Assembly: GCA_029560585.1 (NCBI GenBank)
Contig: JAKQKQ010000135.1
Location: 1 to 32,841 of the forward strand
DNA from: Verrucomicrobiota bacterium
GTDB taxonomy: Bacteria > Verrucomicrobiota > Verrucomicrobiia > JADLBR01
Length of the DNA stretch: 32,841 nucleotides
Reading direction: 5' to 3'
Positions within the stretch are counted from its first letter, which is position 1. Every line of letters begins with the position of its first letter. Positions 11,474-20,490 of this stretch are shown in pieces. The notes under the pieces were generated by a model. It did no database searches. It was not told where the DNA came from and saw only the letters and a program-made list of their open reading frames with translations. The position numbers and the translations under genes were made by a program.

Positions 11474-11500
11474 CGCCGCCCCCTCGCGCCGGGGGCGGCG
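11474..11500. terminator. Perfect 10-bp GC hairpin between convergent genes
   Basis: CGCCGCCCCC (11474-11483) pairs perfectly with GGGGGCGGCG (11491-11500) across a 7-nt loop. It is 30 nt past the stop codon of the convergent secreted-protein gene and downstream of gyrB. No T-run follows on either strand, so it is either a 3'-end protective hairpin or a non-canonical terminator serving both genes. Confidence 0.4.
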
Positions 11501-11529
11501 CTGACCTGATACTTCACGCCGCGCCCCCG

Positions 11530-12429
11530 CTACGTCCCGCCCGCCAACAGCCCCTTCAACTCCGCCACCCATTGCACGAAATCCGGATGACCCGGATTCT
11601 GACGGATCAGGGCCATCATTTCGGATATCGCACGGTTCGGCTCATCGAGGTTCCTGATGTCCATTGCCCGTTGCCATTGCAGCTTGGGCACCGTCTCCGT
11701 CTCGAAACGGTCCATGCGCATATCGAGGCCGCCCTTGTCGACCTTCTCGCGCTGCCGTTCGATCCGATCATCCCAGCACTGGATCAGCTTCGGATCCTTC
11801 TTCTCCCGGTAATGCGGCATCAGCACGGAGTCGATCAGGCCATCGATGTTGCCCGGGGTCGTCCCCCATTCCTTCGCCCCCTTCAGGTAGGGCTCGATGC
11901 GAAACATTTGGACGATCGGATCGTCGGCGCCAATGGCATTGCCCCAGATGCGCCATGCCTCCTCGTCCTCCATGAGCTTCTGGTCGCCCAGGATCTCGTT
12001 GACGTACCGCTCTAGCTCGGGAAACAGCGACTCCGGTGACTCGCCCGCCGAAATCCTCAGCAGCATGGTCAGGTACCGCAACCGGAACTGCATGCCCAGC
12101 TTGAACGTCGAGCTGCCGAAGACGTCCTCCTGCTGCTGTTGGTTGCGCGCGGTCCTCCGGGTCGCCGGACCCTGGTCCTTCTTGCCCTCCTGCGTGGCCC
12201 GCACCGCCGATTGATACAGCTTGACCGCCCCGAGGGGTGATTGCGCCGCGGCGGAGATCTCCGCGATCACCTTCTTGATGCCGACCTCCCACTGCTCCTT
12301 CCGCGATTGCTCCATCTTCTCCAGTTCGGCAATCAACTGCTGGCGGTTGACATCCGGCAGATCGCGTGCTAGCAGAACCGTTCCCGCCGGGACAAAGCAG
12401 ACGAAGCAGCCAAGCGCTAGTCGTTTCAT
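11530..12429 (-). CDS. Secreted protein of unknown function
   Basis: A 299-residue protein starting at ATG 12429. The N-terminus (MKRLALGCFVCFVPAGTVLLA) is a basic stretch plus hydrophobic core, read as a Sec signal peptide, with the mature part starting near residue 20. The open frame continues upstream to 12657, but that extension has no signal peptide and runs antisense to the small basic protein gene. The mature protein is mostly charged helix-like sequence, begins with a Glu/Lys-rich segment (QQLIAELEKMEQSRKEQW), has a glutamine run (NQQQQ) in the first half, and shows no motif I recognise. It ends with a WVAELKGLL segment. It diverges from the small basic protein gene with only 31 nt between the start codons, so the two probably share a promoter region. 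Confidence 0.75.
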   Translation of the reverse strand: MKRLALGCFVCFVPAGTVLLARDLPDVNRQQLIAELEKMEQSRKEQWEVGIKKVIAEISAAAQSPLGAVKLYQSAVRATQEGKKDQGPATRRTARNQQQQEDVFGSSTFKLGMQFRLRYLTMLLRISAGESPESLFPELERYVNEILGDQKLMEDEEAWRIWGNAIGADDPIVQMFRIEPYLKGAKEWGTTPGNIDGLIDSVLMPHYREKKDPKLIQCWDDRIERQREKVDKGGLDMRMDRFETETVPKLQWQRAMDIRNLDEPNRAISEMMALIRQNPGHPDFVQWVAELKGLLAGGT

Positions 12430-12442
12430 ACGGTGGGCAGAC

Positions 12443-12450
12443 GTTATACT
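12443..12450. promoter_or_regulatory. Symmetric -10 element of a divergent promoter
   Basis: The 31-nt gap between two divergent start codons contains GTTATACT. On the plus strand this gives TATACT (12445-12450), 10 nt before the small basic protein ATG. On the minus strand it gives TATAAC (12448-12443), 13 nt before the secreted-protein ATG. Both are good -10 hexamers and they share the same base pairs. Either transcript would have almost no leader. GGAG at 12451-12454 could instead be a Shine-Dalgarno for the small protein if transcription starts further upstream. Confidence 0.45.
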
Positions 12451-12460
12451 GGAGCCAGCC

Positions 12461-12616
12461 ATGTCACAACACAGAAGTCTTCGCCCCAAAGGCGCCACCG
12501 CCGCCAAGCGCAGCGTGCTCAAACGGTTCGAGCGCGTCGAGATCCTGAAGTCCCGGGGCCAGTGGAAACCCGGCGACCGGGTGACCGGCCTGCGCAAGAC
12601 CAAGGCTAACGCCTGA
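12461..12616 (+). CDS. Small basic protein of the Verrucomicrobiota/Chlamydiota type
   Basis: A 51-residue protein, MSQHRSLRPKG to LRKTKANA, with roughly a third Lys, Arg or His. The pattern (HRSLRPKGATAAKRSVLKRF, then ERVEILKSRGQW) matches, from memory, the small basic protein family described for Chlamydiae, Verrucomicrobia and related phyla (TIGR04137), whose role is unknown and may involve RNA. The open frame extends upstream to 12221, but that part is antisense to the secreted-protein gene; ATG 12461 with GGAG 6 nt before it gives the family's length and N-terminus. A pseudouridine synthase gene begins 53 nt downstream on the same strand, so a link to rRNA or ribosomes is plausible but only by context. 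Confidence 0.85.
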   Translation: MSQHRSLRPKGATAAKRSVLKRFERVEILKSRGQWKPGDRVTGLRKTKANA

Positions 12617-12669
12617 CCGGCTCCCGTGGCCCCACTTACGCGGGATCGGTCCCCCAAACCGCGAGCACC

Positions 12670-13416
12670 TTGGAACCGGCAAAACCTGTCCGCCTGAACC
12701 GCTTTCTGGCGGCCTGTGGCCTCGGATCGCGCCGCGGCTGCGAGGAACTCGTCCGGCAGGGCCGCGTAGCCATCAATGGCGTCACGGCTGAAACCCTCGC
12801 CCAGCGCGTCTCCCCCACCGACACCGTCACCGTCGATCGACGGACCGCGCGCCCACAGGAAGCCATCACCATCATCCTGAACAAGCCGGTCGGCTATCTC
12901 TCATCGACCCGCTCACAGGGAACCAAGCCCACGATCTTCTCGCTTCTGCCCAAGCTTCCATCCCGCCTCTTCCACGTGGGGCGTCTCGATGCCGATAGCG
13001 AGGGGCTCTTGCTGCTCACCAGCGACGGGGATCTCGCCCAGAGACTCAGCCACCCCGGCCATGGCATCGCCAAGATCTACCTCGCCACCCTCGACCGCCC
13101 CTTCGATTTCTCCCACGCCCCCCGCCTCTTGCGCGGGATGCGCCTCGAGGGCAAAGATGCGAAATTCGAGGCCATCTGGCCCGCCGGTCGCCGCACCGTG
13201 CGCGTGGAATTGCGCCAGGGCCTCAAGCGCCAGATCCGAACCATGCTCCTCTACTCCGGCTACGAGGTCAAACGGCTCGTGCGCGTCCAGCTTGGACCAC
13301 TCCACCTAGGGCCCCTGAAGACGGGCGAATGGCGACTCCTCTCGGCAGCCGAAATCCGCACACTCCAGAACCCGCCCACGACGCCCCCCAGACGACGTCC
13401 CCCGCACCGCCGATAG
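12670..13416 (+). CDS. rRNA pseudouridine synthase, RsuA/RluB/RluE/RluF family
   Basis: A 248-residue enzyme that should isomerise a specific rRNA uridine to pseudouridine. The N-terminus (about residues 8-55, RLNRFLAACGLGSRRGCEEL) is an S4 RNA-binding domain. The catalytic domain has the family motif GRLDADSEGLLLLT, with catalytic Asp at residue 107, and the later KIYLATLD and GLKRQIRTMLLYSGYEVKRLVR segments. A short Arg/Pro-rich tail ends the protein. The start is TTG at 12670, the only one that fits the S4 domain and the gap to the upstream gene; the Shine-Dalgarno is weak. RluB (23S) and RsuA (16S) cannot be told apart safely here. It follows the small basic protein and is convergent with the nitroreductase gene. 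Confidence 0.9.
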   Translation: MEPAKPVRLNRFLAACGLGSRRGCEELVRQGRVAINGVTAETLAQRVSPTDTVTVDRRTARPQEAITIILNKPVGYLSSTRSQGTKPTIFSLLPKLPSRLFHVGRLDADSEGLLLLTSDGDLAQRLSHPGHGIAKIYLATLDRPFDFSHAPRLLRGMRLEGKDAKFEAIWPAGRRTVRVELRQGLKRQIRTMLLYSGYEVKRLVRVQLGPLHLGPLKTGEWRLLSAAEIRTLQNPPTTPPRRRPPHRR

Positions 13417-13525
13417 AGACCCGCCCATCCCATTCGGGCACGCTCCGACTCCCCCAACAGGGATCGCGACAGCCAGAAGCGGAGCGTTGGGTCCTGAAGT
13501 CGGACGCCGTGCGCCCCCCGGCAGC

Positions 13526-14032
13526 TCACCCCAACCACTTGACCCGATCCGCGAGATAGGTATCCCTCGCGGGGATCACCTCCGCCGGGTAGCCGAGCGC
13601 CACGAACGCCACCGGCACATGCCCCTCCGGCAATCCCAGCAGATCCTTGAACCCCCCCTCAAACGTCGCGACCGGATGGGCCCCAATCCAGCACGCCCCG
13701 AGGCCCAGCGCATGGGCCGCCAGCAAAATGTTCTGCGTGGCGGCCGAAAGATCCTGCACCCAGTAGCCCGCCAACTTCTCGAGGGAGGGATCGTGACACA
13801 CCAGAATACCCGCCGCACATTGCTTGGCCGCCTCCGCCCCCGGATGAAACTCGGCCACCCGTCGCAAAAGGCCGGCATCCGCGACGACCACAAACCGCCA
13901 GGATTGCTCGTCCATCGCCGAGGGCGCGCTCATCGCCGCCCGCAGAATGCGCTCCAGCAACTCCCTCGGCACTGCCCGACCTTCGAACTTCCTGATGCTC
14001 CGCCGCGTGCGAATCGCCTCCAAGGTATCCAT
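13526..14032 (-). CDS. Nitroreductase-family flavoprotein
   Basis: A 168-residue protein at the short end of the nitroreductase family, expected to bind FMN as a dimer and use NAD(P)H. Diagnostic segments are AIRTRRSIRKFEGRAVP at the N-terminus (FMN-phosphate-binding Arg-Arg-Ser), AAMSAPSAMDEQSWRFVVV, the central LSAATQNILLAAHALGLGACWIG, and the end VPVAFVALGYPAE. The natural substrate is not predictable; quinones, flavins and other reducible groups are typical. ATG 14032 gives a complete family N-terminus. Upstream lies a 370-nt gap, and the 3' end faces the pseudouridine synthase gene. Confidence 0.92.
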   Translation of the reverse strand: MDTLEAIRTRRSIRKFEGRAVPRELLERILRAAMSAPSAMDEQSWRFVVVADAGLLRRVAEFHPGAEAAKQCAAGILVCHDPSLEKLAGYWVQDLSAATQNILLAAHALGLGACWIGAHPVATFEGGFKDLLGLPEGHVPVAFVALGYPAEVIPARDTYLADRVKWLG

Positions 14033-14402
14033 GCGATTCGCTTAATGGGCAGACGCCCTCTCGGCAAGGCATTTCATGCGGCGCCTTCCCGGGGTCAGTC
14101 CGTCCAATTCTCCCCGGGTCGCATAATCGCGGCATCGCCTGCGAATACAGTTCTCGCTCGACGGACTCAATCAGCGGCGGCAAGGCCGCCTCGATATCCC
14201 CGGCCTTGGCGGAATCCAGCAGTCCCGCAACAATCGCATGGATCGTGCCCTCTCCCCCGGATCGACCTGGCTTGCGCGCCCCTCGAGCGCCTCACCGGAG
14301 GGATGCCCACCACCCGTTACATCGCCACCGCCGAGTGAATCGGGACCACCAACGGAAAATCGCCCTTCCATCCCAAACGGGACGGCTGTCAGAGCATCCC
14401 AG
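14033..14402 (-). other. 370-nt gap with a possible sigma-factor-like remnant
   Basis: No gene I can defend lies here. On the minus strand the frame 14246-14118 reads TIHAIVAGLLDSAKAGDIEA, then ALPPLIESVERELYSQAMPR, which is reminiscent of the first helix of region 2 of ECF sigma factors (a GD-x-EA-x-x-x-L-I pattern followed by a helix ending in Leu-Tyr). No start codon with a ribosome site, and none of the rest of such a factor, is found: downstream the frame runs antisense over the nitroreductase gene. It may be a relic or chance. No repeats or hairpins of note were seen. Confidence 0.2.
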
Positions 14403-15395
14403 CTATGCCAGCCCCTCGCCCCACGCGGCCGCCACCTCATCAAAGAGTCGATCGGCGTCGGCGTTCGCGATGCGCCGTTCCGGCGCCTCCCGATACCATG
14501 CCACCGACTCCCGGATCCCAACCGCAAACGGCTTGAGGCACCGAAAGCCGGGCACGAATCGTTTGATCTTCGAGTTGTCGAAGATGGCCGCGTTGGCCTT
14601 GTCCCCTTTCAGCGGACCGGTCAACTGGGGGAACCGGTCGCACAGCCAATCCGTGGGAATCTTGAGCACCCTCGGCGCCGCCACACCGAGCGCGGCGGCT
14701 GTCTCGCCAAGTATCTCGTTCCATGACAACGCCTCGTCGCTCGTGATGTGAAAGGCCTCACCAATGGCGGCCTCATTCCCGATCAATCCCGCAAGACCGG
14801 CCGCAAAGTCGCTCGCCGCCGTCAGTGTCCAAGGGTTCTCGCCATCGCCGGGAACGAACACCGGCCTGCCCGACTCAAGCCTCGCCGCCAGCGTGCAGCT
14901 CGCGCTGCCCACCAGATTCGGAAACCAGCGCGGCGAGTAGGTGTGCGATGGCCGGACGCTCGTCACCGGAAATCCATCCCGGTCGCGCCGCTCGCAGAGC
15001 CATCGCTCGCACGCCTCCTTCTTCTTGGCGTAATCCCAGTACGGGTTGCCCAGCGGCTCGTCCTCGGTGATCGGCATCGCCCGGGGCGGCTTGACGTACG
15101 CGGCCGCCGTGCTGATGAAAACATACTGCCGCACGCGACCCGCGAAGAGATCAAAGTCCAGCGAAACGTCCGCAACATCATAGCCAAGAAAGTTCACCAC
15201 GACATCCGCGTCGACCCCGGCCAGCGCCACGCGCATCGCGGCCGGATCTTTCCGATCCGCTTTCACCGCGCGACAGCATCCGGCGACGGCGGATCGCCCC
15301 CGCGTCAGGGCGATGATCTCGTGACCGCGCCCGTGCAGCAGCTCCGCGCAATCACCCGATATGTTCCCACCCGCCCCGATGAAAAGAATCTTCAC
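14403..15395 (-). CDS. NAD-dependent epimerase/dehydratase family protein (extended SDR)
   Basis: A 330-residue protein of the extended short-chain dehydrogenase superfamily, acting on nucleotide sugars or similar substrates, or as a non-enzymatic RNA-binding homologue as in some plastid relatives. It opens MKILFIGAGGNISGDCAELL, a GxxGxxG-type NAD-binding loop with ISG in place of the common IGR. VFISTAAAYVKP holds the catalytic Ser/Thr strand and WDYAKKKEACE the Y-x3-K pair. Later segments (TSVRPSHTYSPRW, VPGDGENPWTLTAASDFAAG, ITSDEALSWNEIL) are typical of the UDP-sugar epimerase-like branch. GGAG lies 9 nt before the ATG at 15395. The pterin dehydratase gene lies 61 nt upstream on the same strand, so the two may be co-transcribed. 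Confidence 0.88.
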   Translation of the reverse strand: MKILFIGAGGNISGDCAELLHGRGHEIIALTRGRSAVAGCCRAVKADRKDPAAMRVALAGVDADVVVNFLGYDVADVSLDFDLFAGRVRQYVFISTAAAYVKPPRAMPITEDEPLGNPYWDYAKKKEACERWLCERRDRDGFPVTSVRPSHTYSPRWFPNLVGSASCTLAARLESGRPVFVPGDGENPWTLTAASDFAAGLAGLIGNEAAIGEAFHITSDEALSWNEILGETAAALGVAAPRVLKIPTDWLCDRFPQLTGPLKGDKANAAIFDNSKIKRFVPGFRCLKPFAVGIRESVAWYREAPERRIANADADRLFDEVAAAWGEGLA

Positions 15396-15456
15396 GAGTT
15401 TTGTCTCCGCGCTCCGTTCAATGGGCCGCGCAGGCCCGCCCCCGCTCGATTGGCGC

Positions 15457-15813
15457 TCATGTCAGCGCATCCACCTTGGCGGCAGCGATGAAATCATTCT
15501 CCGACAACCCTCCGATGGCGTGTGTCGAAAATCGCACCAGGCACCTGTTGTACCCGACCTCCAGATCGGGGTGGTGATTCTCGCGGTTCGCCACCCCAGC
15601 CACCGCATTCACGAAGGCCATCGTCTCATGGAAATCCTTGAACCGAAATTCCCGCTGGATCGCGGGACCCTTGCGCCTCCATTCCCCCACCCGCGCCATC
15701 AGCCGGACGATCTCCGCTTCCGCCAAAGGCCGAACCCCGCCCTCGCACGGCACGCACCTCTTCGCGACAAGATCGTCGCCCCCGATTTCATCGCCAGTCT
15801 TTCGCGCGGACAT
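15457..15813 (-). CDS. Pterin-4a-carbinolamine dehydratase
   Basis: A 118-residue protein of normal length for PCD/DCoH, which dehydrates 4a-hydroxytetrahydropterin formed by aromatic amino acid hydroxylases. The active-site signature is present as ENHHPDLEVGYNRCLVRF followed by STHAIGGLSENDF, with the expected His-His-Pro and a later His. The N-terminus carries an extra segment with two Cys (KRCVPCEGG), a widespread feature of bacterial members. AGGTG lies a few bases before the ATG at 15813. No aromatic amino acid hydroxylase or pterin gene is nearby, so the partner pathway is not shown here; a role in molybdopterin-related metabolism has been proposed for such orphans. Confidence 0.93.
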   Translation of the reverse strand: MSARKTGDEIGGDDLVAKRCVPCEGGVRPLAEAEIVRLMARVGEWRRKGPAIQREFRFKDFHETMAFVNAVAGVANRENHHPDLEVGYNRCLVRFSTHAIGGLSENDFIAAAKVDALT

Positions 15814-15980
15814 CTGTCACCTCATTCCACTCCATCGCCCATCCGATCAAGCTAAGACCGCCGGGCGCGCAATCAAGGCCCTCGCCACCACCCGTTTGCG
15901 GGCACCCCCAGCGCGAAACCGCTTGATCACCCAAATAATCCTCTTGATTTTCGCGCCCGAATCCACACCCTCGCCGCTTG

Positions 15981-16023
15981 CCCGCCGCCCGGCGGGTGAC
16001 CCGATACAGCATAAGGAGATACC
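15981..16023 (+). promoter_or_regulatory. Leader hairpin and strong ribosome site of the pyrophosphatase gene
   Basis: CCCGCC (15981-15986) pairs with GGCGGG (15991-15996) across a 4-nt loop. AAGGAG (16013-16018), the clearest Shine-Dalgarno in the window, follows 5 nt before the ATG. The hairpin leaves the ribosome site free. A role in mRNA stability or translation is possible; no promoter boxes of good quality were identified. Confidence 0.4.
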
Positions 16024-18474
16024 ATGGACACGCAGAAGATCACCCGGACTTGGAACCAATGGATCGCCCGCGCCGCTTTCGCCGCGGTGCTCTGGTGCGC
16101 CGCCGGCGGAGCGACCGTGCTCGCCAGCGAGGCCGAACTGGCCCTCCCCTCAAAGGAGATCCAGGCCAAGGTCGCGTTCAACATCTGCGGCGCCCAAGTC
16201 TCCGGCGGCAACATCCTCTGGGTCGGCATCGTCGTCTGCCTCGCGGGCATGGTCTTCGGCCTCACCCAGTACCTCGGGCTCAAGGGCCTCCCCGCCCACA
16301 CCAGCATGCTGGAAGTCTCTAAACTCATCTATGGCACCTGCCGCACCTACCTCTTCCAACAGGCCAAGCTCCTGCTCGGCCTCGGCGCCATCATCGGGCT
16401 CACCATGGCCCTCTACTTCGGTGTCCTCAAGGGCATGGGCGTCGGTGAGGTCGGCCTCATCCTCATGTGGTCGCTCATCGGAATGGCCGGCTCCTTCTCC
16501 GTCGCCTGGTTCGGCATCCTGATCAACAACGTCGCCAACAGCCGCATGGCTTTCGCCGCCCTCCGCGGCAAGCCCATGCCCCTCCACGAGATCCCGACCC
16601 GCTCCGGCATCAGCGTCGGCGTGCTCCTCATCAGCGTCGAACTGATCGTCATGATCGTCGTGCTCAAGTTCGTCGACCCCGCCCTCGCCGGTGTCTGCTT
16701 CATCGGCTTCGCCATCGGCGAGTCCCTCGGCGCCTCCGTGCTCCGCATATGCGGCGGCATCTTCACCAAGATCGCCGACGTCGGCTCCGACATGATGAAG
16801 ATCGTCTTCAAGATCAAGGAGGACGACGCCCGCAACCCCGGCGTCATCGCCGACTGCGCCGGCGACAATGCCGGCGACTCCGTCGGGCCCACGGCCGACG
16901 GCTTCGAGACCTACGGCGTCACCGGCGTCGCGCTCATCAGTTTCATCTGTCTCGCAGTCAAACCCGACTTCCAGTGGCCCCTCATCGTCTGGATCTTCAC
17001 GATGCGCATCCTGATGGTCGGCGTTTCCATCGGCGCCTGGAAGCTCAACAGCATCTTCGCCAAGATCGTCCTCGGCGGGAGATCCAAGTTCGACTTCGAG
17101 CACCCCCTCACATCCCTGGTCCTGCTCACCTCCTTCCTCTGCATCGTCGCCACCTTCATCGTCAGCGGCATGATGCTGCCACAGCAGTTCCCCGCCTTCC
17201 CCGACCTGTGGTGGAAACTGGCCATCATCATCTCTTGCGGCACCATCGCCGCCGCGGTCATCCCCGAGTTGACCCGGATCTTCACTAGCACCAAGAGCGC
17301 CCACTGCCGCGAGATCGTCGACGCCACCAAGGAGGGAGGCACCGGCCTGACCATCCTCTCGGGCCTCGTCGCCGGCAACTTCTCCGCCTTCTGGATGGGC
17401 CTCACCATCGCCGGTCTCATGCTGGTCGCTTTCGTCACGAGCACGCTCGGCCTCGACCAGGCCATGGCCTATCCCGCCGTCTTCGCCTTCGGCCTCGTCG
17501 CATTCGGCATGCTCGGCATGGGCCCGGTCACCATCGCCGTCGACAGCTACGGCCCTGTCACCGACAACGCCCAGTCTGTCTATGAGCTCTCGACCATCGA
17601 GCACTTCCCCGGGGTCAAGCAGTCCATCGAGAATGACTTCGGCTTCACCCCGGACTTCGAGACCGGCAAACTGTTCCTCGAGGAAAACGACGGCGCAGGC
17701 AACACGTTCAAGGCCACGGCCAAACCCATGCTCATCGGCACCGCCGTCGTCGGGGCCACCACGATGATCTTCTCACTGATCCTCATGCTGAAGAAGGAGT
17801 TCGGGTGGCAGAACTTCGAGCAGCTCAGCATCGTCGAACCGTGGGTCCTTCTGGGCCTGATGGCCGGCGGCGCGGTCGTCTACTGGTTCTGCGGTGCCTC
17901 GATGCAGGCCGTCACCACCGGCGCCTATCGCGCCGTGGACTTCATCAAGAAGAACATCAAGCTCGACGGGGTCGAGAAGGCCTCGGCCAAGGACAGCAAC
18001 GAGGTGGTCCGCATTTGCACGGTCTACGCGCAGTACGGAATGATCAACATCTTCTTGGTCATTTTCGGCCTCACCCTCGGTTTCGCCTGCCTCAACCCCA
18101 CCTTCTTCACCGCCTATCTCATCTCCATCGCCCTCTTCGGTCTGTTCGCCGCGATCTACATGGCGAACGCCGGCGGCTGCTGGGATAACGCCAAGAAGGT
18201 TGTCGAGACCGAACTGAAACAAAAGGGCACCCCGCTCCACGACTCCACCGTCGTCGGAGATCTGGTCGGCGACCCCTTCAAGGACACGTCTTCGGTCGCC
18301 CTGAACCCGATCATCAAGTTCACGACACTGTTCGGCATCCTCGCCGTCGAGATCGCCGTCAGCAAGAACTTCGCCCCGTACGCGCACTGGGTGTCCGCCG
18401 GACTCATCGTTTTCGGCCTCATCTTCGTCTTCCGCTCGTTCTACGGCATGCGGATATCCAGCAACCGATCCTGA
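16024..18474 (+). CDS. hppA: Membrane-bound ion-pumping pyrophosphatase, divergent type
   Basis: An 816-residue integral membrane protein, longer than the usual 660-770, with about 16 membrane segments after a signal-like N-terminus (WIARAAFAAVLWCAAGG). It couples hydrolysis of pyrophosphate to export of H+ and perhaps Na+. The substrate site is recognisable: D252 and D256 in DVGSDMMK, then EDDARNPGVIADCAGDNAGD, and near the end GDLVGDPFKDTSSVALNP. The canonical DVGADLVGK block is altered and one residue shorter, and NVGDNVGD reads CAGDNAGD, so it falls outside the main family. GNTFKATAK has Lys (K563) at the position that marks K+-independent enzymes. Expected role: using biosynthetic pyrophosphate to energise the membrane. 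It is flanked by unrelated genes and looks monocistronic. Confidence 0.93.
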   Translation: MDTQKITRTWNQWIARAAFAAVLWCAAGGATVLASEAELALPSKEIQAKVAFNICGAQVSGGNILWVGIVVCLAGMVFGLTQYLGLKGLPAHTSMLEVSKLIYGTCRTYLFQQAKLLLGLGAIIGLTMALYFGVLKGMGVGEVGLILMWSLIGMAGSFSVAWFGILINNVANSRMAFAALRGKPMPLHEIPTRSGISVGVLLISVELIVMIVVLKFVDPALAGVCFIGFAIGESLGASVLRICGGIFTKIADVGSDMMKIVFKIKEDDARNPGVIADCAGDNAGDSVGPTADGFETYGVTGVALISFICLAVKPDFQWPLIVWIFTMRILMVGVSIGAWKLNSIFAKIVLGGRSKFDFEHPLTSLVLLTSFLCIVATFIVSGMMLPQQFPAFPDLWWKLAIIISCGTIAAAVIPELTRIFTSTKSAHCREIVDATKEGGTGLTILSGLVAGNFSAFWMGLTIAGLMLVAFVTSTLGLDQAMAYPAVFAFGLVAFGMLGMGPVTIAVDSYGPVTDNAQSVYELSTIEHFPGVKQSIENDFGFTPDFETGKLFLEENDGAGNTFKATAKPMLIGTAVVGATTMIFSLILMLKKEFGWQNFEQLSIVEPWVLLGLMAGGAVVYWFCGASMQAVTTGAYRAVDFIKKNIKLDGVEKASAKDSNEVVRICTVYAQYGMINIFLVIFGLTLGFACLNPTFFTAYLISIALFGLFAAIYMANAGGCWDNAKKVVETELKQKGTPLHDSTVVGDLVGDPFKDTSSVALNPIIKFTTLFGILAVEIAVSKNFAPYAHWVSAGLIVFGLIFVFRSFYGMRISSNRS

Positions 18475-18508
18475 GCCACCGGTCCCAGCGATCAGGTGTT
18501 CGCCCCGA

Positions 18509-18527
18509 GGACGCGCCGCGCGCGTCC
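18509..18527 (+). terminator. 8-bp GC hairpin after the pyrophosphatase gene
   Basis: GGACGCGC (18509-18516) pairs with GCGCGTCC (18520-18527) across a 3-nt loop, 35 nt past the stop codon. There is no T-run, so this is a candidate 3'-end hairpin rather than a standard intrinsic terminator. Confidence 0.35.
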
Positions 18528-18595
18528 CCGTCCGCGCCGCTTGCGATAAGTCCCCCTTGACGCTCCGAAAGAATCCTTCATTGTTACGCTTTCCC

Positions 18596-19039
18596 ATGGA
18601 GCTCAAGGACATCGAGGCCATCATCGAATTGATGGCAAAGAATGGACTCGCGGAGTTCGATCTCGAGCGCGAGGGATCCCGCATCCGCATCCGCCGTGAA
18701 GTTGATCGCCCCCCTGCGGTTCCGATGGTCGCCGTCGCCGCTCCGCAGGCAACGGCGCCCAGCCATGCCCCGCCGCCCCCGCCCGAGGCGCCGACTGACT
18801 CGCGGGACATCCTCTCCCCCATGGTCGGCACCTTCTATCGTGCCCCATCGCCCGATGCCCCAAACTATATCGAGATCGGCCAGCAGGTCACCGAAGACAC
18901 CGTGGTCTGCATCATCGAGGCCATGAAAGTGATGAACGAGATCAAGGCCGAGACGCGAGGTTTCATCACCGAGGCGCTCGCCGAAAACGGGCGTCCGGTC
19001 GATTTCGGAAAACCTCTCTTCAGGATCCGACCCAACTGA
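18596..19039 (+). CDS. accB: Biotin carboxyl carrier protein of acetyl-CoA carboxylase
   Basis: A 147-residue protein carrying the biotin that shuttles CO2 from AccC to the carboxyltransferase in the first step of fatty-acid synthesis. The N-terminus ([20 protein letters not shown], then [14 protein letters not shown]) matches AccB, a Pro/Ala-rich hinge spans about 45-65, and the C-terminal biotinyl domain starts near [11 protein letters not shown]. The biotinylated lysine is K111 in EAMKVMNEI. The frame is open from TTG 18557, but the ATG at 18596 gives the family N-terminus. TTGACG at 18557-18562 might be a -35 box; no -10 is well placed. accC follows after 37 nt, the usual accBC operon. 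Confidence 0.95.
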   Translation: MELKDIEAIIELMAKNGLAEFDLEREGSRIRIRREVDRPPAVPMVAVAAPQATAPSHAPPPPPEAPTDSRDILSPMVGTFYRAPSPDAPNYIEIGQQVTEDTVVCIIEAMKVMNEIKAETRGFITEALAENGRPVDFGKPLFRIRPN

Positions 19040-19076
19040 TCGGCACCCCGGCCGAGCCCGGTCGGCGCAGCGCAAC

Positions 19077-20444
<1,368 letters not shown>

Positions 20445-20454
20445 CCCCGCGGTT

Positions 20455-20480
20455 CCCGCCCGGGCGCGTGGCGGGCTTTT
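20455..20480 (+). terminator. Intrinsic terminator after accBC
   Basis: CCCGCC (20455-20460) pairs with GGCGGG (20470-20475) across a 9-nt loop, followed by CTTTT. It begins 11 nt past the accC stop codon, in the 46-nt gap before the convergent membrane-protein gene. The T-run is short, but position and form fit termination of the accBC transcript. Confidence 0.6.
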
Positions 20481-20490
20481 GCCAACCACG

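Noticed and set aside
13440-13487. Inverted pair ACGCTCCG/CGGAGCGT between convergent genes
   Set aside because: Only 8 bp with a 32-nt loop; such pairing is expected by chance in GC-rich DNA and no T-run follows.
16150-17604. A 484-codon open frame on the minus strand
   Set aside because: It is entirely antisense to the pyrophosphatase gene, is dominated by Glu, Asp, Gly and Ala, and mirrors codon bias in GC-rich DNA. No domain is recognisable.
18557-18590. TTGACG then TACGCT as an accB promoter
   Set aside because: The spacing is 22 nt and the alternatives at 17-19 nt match the -10 consensus poorly.
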